22,758 nt of DNA from NCBI GenBank assembly GCA_964649265.1, contig CAZYPB010000011.1, forward strand, positions 1-22,758, in the 5' to 3' direction. The translations under genes and the position numbers were made by a program. The notes under the pieces were generated by a model. The model made no database searches, was not told where the DNA came from, and saw only the letters and a list, made by a program, of their open reading frames with translations. This DNA comes from CAZYPB01 sp964649265. Its GTDB lineage: Archaea > Micrarchaeota > Micrarchaeia > Burarchaeales > JAKAKT01. Shown here one piece after another: positions 13,151 to 19,641 of the stretch. How positions within the stretch are numbered: the first letter of the stretch is position 1; each line of letters opens with the position of its first letter.

Positions 13151-14158
13151 ATGAATAAAATAACCACTAAAATAAGTGAAGAGGATTTCAACAAAAGAGT
13201 GTTCAACATAGCTGATGAACCAATGCCCCGCGGATCATGGTGGTGGTGGTTTTGGCTATTCTTTTTCAATAACCCAAAAGACCCGAGCAAACCAAGGCAG
13301 CTAATGATACTCTGGTCAACAAAGAATGTTAAGAAAATAAAATGCAATGATCTAGATATTGTGCTCCCACCTCAAGGAAACAGAGAGAAATTGGACGGAG
13401 CAGTTGCGGCTTGGTATTTCGATGGAGAGAAGATGCACCACGACTTCCTCCTGGAAACGTGCAAGATAAAAATCTCTGAACCCGAGCTATCTACAAACTC
13501 AGGAACAAAGACCTCATTTTCAATAAATGAGAAAACAAGCACAGTGAAAATAAAGGACAACCTCATATTTGTTTCAAAGTTTTTAGAAGAAAAACATGCC
13601 CTCCCGTCATTCTCATCAAACACATATTTTGGGGACTTTGGTTACAACATAATTAGGGGAAACAGGTTCTCACTCAAAGGAGAAATAAATGGAGAGCCCA
13701 TTTCAGGAACATCCTATTTCCAAAGGGTTTTTGTTACTGCCCCTTCCCCCTCCTGGTATTGGGGCATATTCCATTTTGAAAAAGGAGGGATACTCTCCTA
13801 TTTCCGTCCTTATGTTCTTGGGAAAGCAGTTAAGAAACACATATACTTATTCGATGGAAAGAATACGCATGAATTCCAAAACATAAAGGTGAAGAGAGTT
13901 GGGGGAGAAGTACCTGAATTCATTGTTTCAGGGGAAAACAGGGAAGAGAAAATCTCCTTTACAGTTTCTTCATATTCCCATTCTTCATGGACTTTCAAAA
14001 AGAAATCATTAGGAATATTCCCCAACAAACTGGTTTACAACGAGTACCCTGCAGTAATCTCTGATTTGAAATTAACAACTAAAAAAGGAAACATAACATT
14101 AAAGGATCTTGGAAAAGCAGTGGGAAATGCAGAGCACACAACAGGTTTTCTTCTCTAA
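13151..14158 (+). CDS. Uncharacterised protein, AttH/CrtC lipocalin-like candidate
   Basis: This 335-residue soluble protein is mostly beta with aromatic-rich strands. Notable segments are GSWWWWFWLFFFNNP near residues 28-42, RQLMILWSTKNVK, the central GTSYFQRVFVTAPSPSWYWG and IFHFEKGGILSYFRPY, and the late SHSSWTFKKKSLG. The pattern of a W/Y-rich central motif followed by a second half resembles the two-domain lipocalin-like AttH/CrtC family, which binds hydrophobic molecules; I infer this from memory and cannot confirm it. No signal peptide is present despite the tryptophan-rich N-terminus, which may associate with membrane. GGGGAG at 13139-13144 precedes the ATG, with TATA-like AACTTTAATTT before it. 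It converges on the methyltransferase gene, and the stops overlap. Confidence 0.7.
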   Translation: MNKITTKISEEDFNKRVFNIADEPMPRGSWWWWFWLFFFNNPKDPSKPRQLMILWSTKNVKKIKCNDLDIVLPPQGNREKLDGAVAAWYFDGEKMHHDFLLETCKIKISEPELSTNSGTKTSFSINEKTSTVKIKDNLIFVSKFLEEKHALPSFSSNTYFGDFGYNIIRGNRFSLKGEINGEPISGTSYFQRVFVTAPSPSWYWGIFHFEKGGILSYFRPYVLGKAVKKHIYLFDGKNTHEFQNIKVKRVGGEVPEFIVSGENREEKISFTVSSYSHSSWTFKKKSLGIFPNKLVYNEYPAVISDLKLTTKKGNITLKDLGKAVGNAEHTTGFLL

Positions 14159-15189
14159 TTTTTTCTTAATTTTATAATTGTCATCCCATCTGTTGGCATA
14201 TTGTAAACGCCAACCAGGTTAACTCCTCTAACTTTATCGCATATCTCAGGTGTCCATTTTTCAGGGACCCTTATTACAATTGGGCCCCCTGTTTTGATTA
14301 GCCTTCTTGCTTCCTTTAGGAATAGGAGCGCTGATTCAATCGGGTTGTCTGTACCTGTTTCTCTAGGCGTAGTTGCCCTACCAAAAGGAGGATCAAAAAC
14401 CGCAGCATCAAACCTTCCGTCCTTGAATGGAATCTTTATTGCATTCCACCGAAATATCTGAATGTTTCTCAATTTATGGAGCGGTATTCCCATCTCAAGG
14501 TGTTTTCTAACACTCCTTTCCACATCAGAAAAGTCGTCTGCGGTTAGTGTAAGTCTACTATCTCCAGTGTAGAACTTCAGTTTCTCTACCCCAGTTAAGA
14601 CCCATTTACTTATATCTCCTGCAAATACATTGTGACCTGCAAGTGCAGCAGCCATTGTCTCCCCAAGATAACCTGCTGTTGGAACAACGACATCAGATCC
14701 AAGGGGAACATCAAGTAAATTCACCATCAATGCAGAGTATTTAGCACTAGTTACTCCAGTATTTGATGCAGGCCTGTAAACTCCCCTAACTTTAAAATCT
14801 TGAGTGAAAAGCGGAGCATATACCCTGTTTGGTTCCATTGCCAGGGGCAGGGTGTTCACAACATCTGAAGTGCCATGACCGTAAATCTGCGAACTAATAA
14901 CCCTCCTGAGAAGTGTAACTAAAAGTTCGGCAGAGTTCCCTTCTGCATGCATACCAAGCGTTTTCTTGCTCTTCGCTTTAGGATGAGTAAGGTATGTAAC
15001 TCCATTTGGCGCAAGAAGACTCTTCAGCTCCTCCGTTACCAGGTCAGTCTGCATATTGGTTCTTGGAGCAACTGTGAACTTGTGTGTTAAAGAAGAATTC
15101 CCATGACACTCAGCAAAAACACTACCATTATTGTGCATTCTACCGTTTTTTCTTTTGTTTACTGACCCCTTCTCCCTTCTAGAGTGCAT
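14155..15189 (-). CDS. Trm11/TrmG10-like methyltransferase with altered motif I
   Basis: The C-terminal two thirds is a Rossmann SAM-dependent methyltransferase of the UPF0020/Trm11 type. Visible are the approach helix TSAKYSALMVNLLDV (147-161), motif I at 166-176, acidic GDIS at 191-194, and motif IV DPPFG (266-270), typical of N2-guanine RNA or N6-adenine methyltransferases. Motif I reads VVVPTAGYLGE instead of the usual DPFxGxGGE, losing the first aspartate. The first ~45 residues are basic and low in structure, and a full THUMP domain is not evident, though residues 48-135 may be a degenerate one. A TATA-like TTTTATATTAG at 15224-15214 lies 30 bases before ATG 15189, supporting this start. 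A tRNA target is likely; the position modified is unknown. Confidence 0.75.
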   Translation of the reverse strand: MHSRREKGSVNKRKNGRMHNNGSVFAECHGNSSLTHKFTVAPRTNMQTDLVTEELKSLLAPNGVTYLTHPKAKSKKTLGMHAEGNSAELLVTLLRRVISSQIYGHGTSDVVNTLPLAMEPNRVYAPLFTQDFKVRGVYRPASNTGVTSAKYSALMVNLLDVPLGSDVVVPTAGYLGETMAAALAGHNVFAGDISKWVLTGVEKLKFYTGDSRLTLTADDFSDVERSVRKHLEMGIPLHKLRNIQIFRWNAIKIPFKDGRFDAAVFDPPFGRATTPRETGTDNPIESALLFLKEARRLIKTGGPIVIRVPEKWTPEICDKVRGVNLVGVYNMPTDGMTIIKLRKN

Positions 15190-15213
15190 AAAGACCTTAT
15201 ATTACGCGTTACC

Positions 15214-15224
15214 TCTAATATAAA
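15214..15224 (-). promoter_or_regulatory. TATA-like box for the methyltransferase gene
   Basis: TTTTATATTAG on the minus strand is centred 30 bases before the ATG at 15189, which fits a leaderless transcript. Confidence 0.45.
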
Positions 15225-15257
15225 ACTTCGCTTTGTGTGAAAAACGCTCTCTGAGAT

Positions 15258-15270
15258 AAGATTTAAGTAC
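15258..15270 (+). promoter_or_regulatory. TATA-like box for the membrane protein gene at 15292
   Basis: AAGATTTAAGTAC is centred 28 bases before the ATG at 15292, and no ribosome binding site precedes that ATG, so the gene is probably leaderless. An AACTATAGTT palindrome lies between them at about 15277-15286. Confidence 0.45.
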
Positions 15271-15291
15271 AGAGTTAACTATAGTTGTTTT

Positions 15292-15726
15292 ATGGCAGCA
15301 AAAAACGAGTTCTGGGGAAAGGTTTTCCGGGATAGGAAAAGGGTTATAGCATCATTTGTAATAACACTTATGTTTCTCCCCATATTCTACTTTCTGTTTT
15401 ACATAAATTTCCCAACATGCCCTGAGAATTTCTTTGTCGATTATATTGATGGTCAGACATGCTGCTGTGGAAAACTAGATTTTCATGCTGAAGTAAGTTG
15501 TGAATGCAGGAATGACAATGCAATCCTACCTCTTCTTACATTCCCACTTGCACTTGCAGGCGCAATGCTGCTCCTGGTTTCCTCAACATTCAAGCACAAT
15601 GAACCAATCGATGTTTTCGGGACGAAAACAACTTTCAGAAAGTTCTTTGCTTATCTCTCGATTCTTTTTGTTGCTCCATTTGGCCTTCTTTTACTATGGC
15701 TTCTTTTCAAACATCTAATGGGCTAA
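15292..15726 (+). CDS. Membrane protein with extracytoplasmic cysteine cluster, unknown function
   Basis: This 144-residue protein has a basic N-terminus (EFWGKVFRDRKR), a TM at about 17-39, a loop of about 35 residues containing six cysteines (FPTCPE, QTCCCGK, SCECRN), a second TM at about 78-97 and a third at about 115-140. The cysteine-bearing loop is expected outside the cytoplasm, where it could form disulfides or bind a metal. I do not recognise the family. A leaderless promoter precedes it, and the next gene has its own TATA-like element, so it may be transcribed alone. Confidence 0.65.
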   Translation: MAAKNEFWGKVFRDRKRVIASFVITLMFLPIFYFLFYINFPTCPENFFVDYIDGQTCCCGKLDFHAEVSCECRNDNAILPLLTFPLALAGAMLLLVSSTFKHNEPIDVFGTKTTFRKFFAYLSILFVAPFGLLLLWLLFKHLMG

Positions 15727-15729
15727 TGA

Positions 15730-15740
15730 TTATAAAATAA
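15730..15740 (+). promoter_or_regulatory. TATA-like box for the winged-helix gene at 15765
   Basis: TTATAAAATAA is centred 30 bases before the ATG at 15765; no ribosome binding site is visible there, which fits a leaderless first gene. Confidence 0.5.
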
Positions 15741-15764
15741 AAAGAAACAGAACTATTGAGCAAC

Positions 15765-16067
15765 ATGGATTCCAGAACGCGTCTTTTATTCTGGCTACTT
15801 AATGCAACAAAAGGAGGACCAACCAGGGTGAAGGTTCTGAAAAAACTAGATGAGACTCCGATGAACTTAAGGAAACTCTCTCTTTCTCTTGAGATGGATT
15901 ACAAGACAATACAAAATCATGTCGAGCTTCTCATGAAAAACCAGATCCTGGATATCGAGGGAAAGGGATACGGTTCTGTTTATTTCATCTCTTCTGATTG
16001 GGGAGAGAATGATTATCTAAAAAAAATGATAGGGGGTAATTCGAATGGCAAAAAAAGGAAAAGATAA
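15765..16067 (+). CDS. Winged-helix (ArsR-like) transcriptional regulator
   Basis: The 100-residue protein is a compact winged-helix domain: LLFWLLNATKGGPTRVKVLKKLDETPMNLRKLSLSLEMDYKTIQNHVELLMKNQILDIEGKGYGSVYF, with a recognition helix near YKTIQNHVELL and a wing near GKGYGSVYFI. It ends in a basic tail (NGKKRKR). Proteins of this type in archaea often control a neighbouring membrane protein. Start ATG 15765 is preferred to the in-frame TTG at 15756 because of the promoter spacing. Its last 23 bases overlap the next gene, a four-TM protein, so the two are translationally coupled and probably act together. No metal-binding residues typical of ArsR sensors are visible. Confidence 0.8.
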   Translation: MDSRTRLLFWLLNATKGGPTRVKVLKKLDETPMNLRKLSLSLEMDYKTIQNHVELLMKNQILDIEGKGYGSVYFISSDWGENDYLKKMIGGNSNGKKRKR

Positions 16068-16491
16068 AGGGCCGCCGAAGGTCAAAGAGGATCATACGTT
16101 CAAAGCCCTTGCAGGTACGGTACTTATAGCAATCGGGTGCATAGCCATGTTCTTCTTAGTTGACCTCCTTGTGCCATTCAGGAGGCCGGCCCACTGGAGA
16201 GCCATATTTTCAGATTATCTTCTATTCCAGATACTTCTGTCCATGCTTATAACTGCATCCTCTTTGTTCCTAGTGTATATATATCTGAAAGACTACTTTG
16301 AGTTAAAGAGCAAGTTTACACTAGGGATACTCTTTGCAGTCATATCATTCATGCTTTTCGGGATATCCTCAAATCCACTGCTCATGAGGATTCTCGGGAT
16401 CAACCCTGCTGCAATGGGTGTGTTCAGCATAATCCCGCTTATCTTTGCAGCGATCTCCCTTGGCATTCTTGTGTGGATTTCCAATAAATAA
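16045..16491 (+). CDS. Four-TM membrane protein paired with winged-helix regulator
   Basis: The 148-residue protein has a basic N-terminal tail (MAKKGKDKGPPKVKEDH) and about four hydrophobic helices near residues 22-42, 57-80, 90-108 and 122-145, with short loops. The start sits 23 bases inside the winged-helix gene and is preceded by GGGGGT, so co-translation is likely. It lacks recognisable transporter motifs and I cannot assign a function. The most natural reading is a signal-receiving or target membrane protein for the regulator. The 80-base region after it contains a new TATA-like element, so the operon probably ends here. Confidence 0.7.
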   Translation: MAKKGKDKGPPKVKEDHTFKALAGTVLIAIGCIAMFFLVDLLVPFRRPAHWRAIFSDYLLFQILLSMLITASSLFLVYIYLKDYFELKSKFTLGILFAVISFMLFGISSNPLLMRILGINPAAMGVFSIIPLIFAAISLGILVWISNK

Positions 16492-16532
16492 TGGTAATAT
16501 TTCGAGGTAATTTGGGGGTTATTTGGGTAAAA

Positions 16533-16545
16533 CTACTTAAAGCGC
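16533..16545 (+). promoter_or_regulatory. TATA-like box for the small secreted protein gene
   Basis: CTACTTAAAGCGC is centred about 36 bases before the ATG at 16574, leaving a short leader that holds GGTGAT at 16565-16570. Confidence 0.4.
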
Positions 16546-16573
16546 TCCCAGAACTAACATTCCAGGTGATGAA

Positions 16574-16993
16574 ATGGACAGTAAATTGGCAATAGGACTA
16601 CTGTCAATATTATGCCTTGCGGGAATAACAATTGCCCATGGCGGATATTGGCAGAACAACACAGAAAAAGCCCAGATACCTGATGAAGTGGCAGCCCAGA
16701 TGCTCGAGGCAGTTCACACATGCGATTATGATGCTGCAAAAGCACTGAGCGAGGAATACGGTTTTGGGAAAAGAAGAATGGCTTTCTCAAATGAAGAAGT
16801 ATTCAACATGGGTTGCGAGATAAGGGATGCGATCGATGAGGGGGACTATGAGAAGGCAGTACAATTGAGGAAAGAGAAGAGAGAGAAGGTATATGGGGTC
16901 ATGTCTGAATTAAGAGAACAAGGACTTGAAGCTCACGGTCCTTTCAGAGGAAAGAGATCAGGCATGGGCTTTAATTGCATGAGGGAGGAGTAA
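16574..16993 (+). CDS. Small secreted helical-repeat protein
   Basis: This 139-residue protein has a signal peptide (about 1-21, ending ITIAHGG) and a mature region that is wholly helical. Two related helical units are visible: EAVHTCDYDAAKALSEEYG (about 49-67) and DAIDEGDYEKAVQLRKEKRE (about 86-105), sharing the pattern A-x-x-x-x-DYxxAxxLxxE. Three cysteines (HTC, MGC, FNC) are present. The layout is similar to small periplasmic repeat proteins, but I assign no family. The ribosome binding site GGTGAT supports the ATG at 16574. A terminator-like hairpin overlaps its stop. It lies directly upstream of the CARDB protein and MacB-type exporter genes and may be an exported client or partner. Confidence 0.7.
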   Translation: MDSKLAIGLLSILCLAGITIAHGGYWQNNTEKAQIPDEVAAQMLEAVHTCDYDAAKALSEEYGFGKRRMAFSNEEVFNMGCEIRDAIDEGDYEKAVQLRKEKREKVYGVMSELREQGLEAHGPFRGKRSGMGFNCMREE

Positions 16994-17007
16994 TCCTTCC
17001 TCTTTTT
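16981..17007 (+). terminator. Hairpin plus T-run overlapping the stop codon
   Basis: GAGGGAGGA (16981-16989) pairs with TCCTTCCTC (16994-17002) as a nine-pair stem with one G-T wobble and a GTAA loop, followed at once by TTTTT (17003-17007). The stop codon lies in the loop and stem. It has the form of an intrinsic terminator or attenuator and would limit read-through into the CARDB gene 19 bases further on. Confidence 0.6.
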
Positions 17008-17025
17008 GTTTAAATGGGTGATACA

Positions 17026-18576
17026 ATGGATTTGAATAGGTTTTTCATATTATTTGCAATGCTATTGCTTGCCCCAATGACATATGTTGTCGAAGCGGCA
17101 GCAAGCGACGCCGCACTCCAAGTTACGGACTACTCGCTTGTACCACAGAACATTTACCCTGGTTCAAAAGGGTATATACAACTCACAATATCGAACACAG
17201 GAAGCGATACTGCAACAGGTATAACTGTTCAATACTCAAACAATTTCGATTACAAACTTAAATCCCAAAGCACGGGCGATATAAACTCAAACAGCAATTC
17301 TCAGATATCTGTTCCATTCCAGGTTTCTACTGATTTCAGCAGCGGAGTATTGCTTTATAAAATAGAAATATACTATCAGTCCTCTCAATCTGGTGGAGAA
17401 TCTAAACTTACAACATATTCAATACCAATAATTGTTTCACAAAACGAGATACTTGAGGTCAATACCCTCTCACTTAGTAAAAAAACAATCTCTCCTGGGG
17501 AAAAAGTTTCAGTTGAATTGGAGATACGAAACATAGGTGGAACCATAAACAATCTTGCTATAACATCTCAATCCGACTCATCATTCTCAATAGACGGTTC
17601 AACAAGGAAATCAGTGGGGAACCTTCCGTCAAATTCAACAAAAGTAGTTACTCTAAACCTAGCGTCTTCATCACTTACTGTAATCGGTCAGTACATGGTT
17701 CCCCTTACATTCACATACGAAGATTCGCTGCAGAACACAGTAACTCAAACACTCCAAGTTGGACCAGTAAGCGTCCTGGAATCTTCAACTCAATTCAGGG
17801 TAACCATGGATCCACTCACATATGCTGAGGTAGGTTCGCAAGCGACATTCTATCTTCAATTGGAGAACACTGGAAGCGATCCAATATCTGCAATAGTTGA
17901 TATAAGTTCCACAAACACATTTATCCCCCTTGGTAGCAACAGGATATATTTTGATTCAGTTGAGCCTGGAAAAAAGGTCTCAGAGAATGTAACTCTGGGA
18001 ATTTCTGCATCAGCTGCTTCAGGATACTATGAACTCCCATTTACAGTTACGCTAAGTAGCGGGCAGATAGTTTCCCAGAAAGTGGGCGTTGTTGTTCAGG
18101 CTACACCTGAGATAACCTTAACTGCTGAGTCATCCCAGAGCACAACTGGGAACGACATTGTCCTTCAGATTTCAAACACTGGAAACAGCCCAATAAGAAG
18201 CGTTTATGTAACTGCAGAATATGGCGGAACAAAAACAGAGAAATTCATAGGAACCCTTGATCTGGATGACTACTCTACAATGACACTAAACTCGGGCTCA
18301 ATGTTCGGGATGAGGGATAACACAACTCAGAGAATGGCTCCAAAAATTAATGTAATGATGTCATTTAGGGATGAACAAAATCAGCAGCACACTTTGCTTG
18401 AAGAGGTAAGCATAAGTACCAGGGCAACCTCCTCTACTGCCACCTCAATTTTCACAACCCGTCAAAGAACAAATAATGATGGGCTGTTTGGTTTCAGCTG
18501 GATACAGATTGGTGCCGGGATTCTCTTGGTGGCTGCCGGTTATTACCTTTACCGAAGATCCAAGAAAAAGAAGTGA
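17026..18576 (+). CDS. Secreted CARDB/COG1361-type surface protein with C-terminal anchor
   Basis: The 516-residue protein starts with a signal peptide (about 1-27) and has three or four Ig-like CARDB/NEW3-type domains. Recurring strands are YPGSKGYIQLTISNTGSDTA, SPGEKVSVELEIRNIGGT, EVGSQATFYLQLENTGSDP and TGNDIVLQISNTGNSPI. A C-terminal TM (about 492-510, IQIGAGILLVAAGYYLY) and RRSKKKK tail anchor it. Archaeal COG1361 proteins of this type often lie beside MacB-like ABC genes, as here. ATG 17026 is chosen because GGGTGAT precedes it. The ABC ATPase ATG follows the stop by only four bases and has GTGATCG in front, so they form an operon. It may guide or stabilise substrate at the outer face. 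Confidence 0.82.
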   Translation: MDLNRFFILFAMLLLAPMTYVVEAAASDAALQVTDYSLVPQNIYPGSKGYIQLTISNTGSDTATGITVQYSNNFDYKLKSQSTGDINSNSNSQISVPFQVSTDFSSGVLLYKIEIYYQSSQSGGESKLTTYSIPIIVSQNEILEVNTLSLSKKTISPGEKVSVELEIRNIGGTINNLAITSQSDSSFSIDGSTRKSVGNLPSNSTKVVTLNLASSSLTVIGQYMVPLTFTYEDSLQNTVTQTLQVGPVSVLESSTQFRVTMDPLTYAEVGSQATFYLQLENTGSDPISAIVDISSTNTFIPLGSNRIYFDSVEPGKKVSENVTLGISASAASGYYELPFTVTLSSGQIVSQKVGVVVQATPEITLTAESSQSTTGNDIVLQISNTGNSPIRSVYVTAEYGGTKTEKFIGTLDLDDYSTMTLNSGSMFGMRDNTTQRMAPKINVMMSFRDEQNQQHTLLEEVSISTRATSSTATSIFTTRQRTNNDGLFGFSWIQIGAGILLVAAGYYLYRRSKKKK

Positions 18577-18580
18577 TCGA

Positions 18581-19300
18581 ATGGATGCTCCGTTGGTCGT
18601 CCTAGAGGACGTGTGGAAAACCTATCAGATGGGCGAGGTCCAGGTTCATGCACTAAGGGGAGTGGATGTTCAAATAAAAAGAGGAGATTTCGTTGCGATA
18701 ATCGGAGCTTCAGGAAGTGGCAAATCAACACTGATGAACCTAGTAGGCTGCCTGGACACACCCACAAAAGGAAGGGTTTTTCTGAAATCGAAGGACATTT
18801 CTGAGATTGGCGAGTCCCAGCTTGCAACTCTAAGGGGAGAAACCATAGGATTCATTTTCCAACAGTACAACCTTATCCCAACTCTCTCTGCCTATGGAAA
18901 CGTTTCACTTCCATTAGAATTGCAGGAATTTGACGATGGTGCCGCAGATAAAAGGACAAGAGAGGTGTTGGAGCTTGTAGGGTTGGGAGATAAGCTGAAT
19001 AACCTTCCGGCTCAGTTATCTGGTGGCGAGCAGCAGAGAGTTTCAATTGCAAGAAGCCTTGCCGCAGACCCCGAGATAGTTTTAGCAGACGAACCAACTG
19101 GAGCACTTGACAGCATTACTGGAAAGACTATCCTGGAAACTCTCTACAGGTTGTGGAAAAATGAAGGAAAGACAATCATTCTTGTCACCCATGATCTTCA
19201 TCTTGCCCGTTATGCACAAACCCACATACAACTCAAGGATGGTGTAGTTGTAAATGTCGAAAAGAACAAACATATGATAACTCCTGGTGATGCAAAATGA
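18581..19300 (+). CDS. MacB/LolD-type ABC transporter ATPase
   Basis: This 239-residue ATP-binding subunit is complete: the A-loop region KTYQMGEVQVHALRGV, Walker A GASGSGKST, Q-loop FIFQQYNLIP, ABC signature LSGGEQQR, Walker B IVLADEPTGALDS and H-loop ILVTHD. The sequence class is that of MacB/LolD/FtsE-type mechanotransmission exporters, which work with a four-TM permease carrying a large external domain, rather than importers. The permease is encoded at 19619. ATG 18581 is selected because it starts the conserved domain and lies just after GTGATCGA; the frame extends upstream to 18476, overlapping the CARDB gene. Its last four bases overlap the start of the lipoprotein gene (ATGA), so translation is coupled. 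Substrate is unknown. Confidence 0.95.
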   Translation: MDAPLVVLEDVWKTYQMGEVQVHALRGVDVQIKRGDFVAIIGASGSGKSTLMNLVGCLDTPTKGRVFLKSKDISEIGESQLATLRGETIGFIFQQYNLIPTLSAYGNVSLPLELQEFDDGAADKRTREVLELVGLGDKLNNLPAQLSGGEQQRVSIARSLAADPEIVLADEPTGALDSITGKTILETLYRLWKNEGKTIILVTHDLHLARYAQTHIQLKDGVVVNVEKNKHMITPGDAK

Positions 19301-19641
19301 AAATTTTTTATCTAGCGCTGCTATTTTTATTTTTGCTTGGTTGCACCGGGTCAAAACAAGATGAAGAAAGATTCCCTGGGGGAATTGGGGAAAGAGGAGA
19401 CTGGAACCGAACAGGCATGGGACCTTGGAACAGAACAGGAATTGGTTGGAATTATTCAGAAATGGGATTCAATCTAACTGAGGTTTCAGAAATATTCGAA
19501 AATTCAAACAAAGAGGAGATAACAGAATATTGTCGGGAAAAAATCCCCCAATGCATGCGTTATTGCAGAGAGAACCCAGGCAATGACATATGTAAGGAAA
19601 TGATCGGAGGTAGGCGCATTGAGAGCAGACAAATGCCTTAA
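19297..19641 (+). CDS. Small lipoprotein between exporter ATPase and permease
   Basis: The 114-residue protein has a lipoprotein signal (MKIFYLALLFLFLLGC, lipobox cysteine at 16). The mature part begins with a flexible Gly/Trp/Asn region containing NRTG twice plus NYS and NLT, four N-glycosylation sequons. A helical end follows with four cysteines (EYCREKIPQCMRYC, NDICKEM). I recognise no family. It overlaps the ATPase gene by four bases and the permease gene by 23, so it is embedded in the exporter operon. It may be an accessory or substrate-binding lipoprotein of the exporter. The 23-base overlap contains the permease ribosome binding region, which supports coupled translation. Confidence 0.75.
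   Translation: MKIFYLALLFLFLLGCTGSKQDEERFPGGIGERGDWNRTGMGPWNRTGIGWNYSEMGFNLTEVSEIFENSNKEEITEYCREKIPQCMRYCRENPGNDICKEMIGGRRIESRQMP
19606..19611 (+). promoter_or_regulatory. Strong ribosome binding site for the TTG-start permease
   Basis: GGAGGT lies seven bases before the TTG at 19619, inside the lipoprotein gene. It decides the TTG over the later ATG at 19643, which has no such site. Confidence 0.75.
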
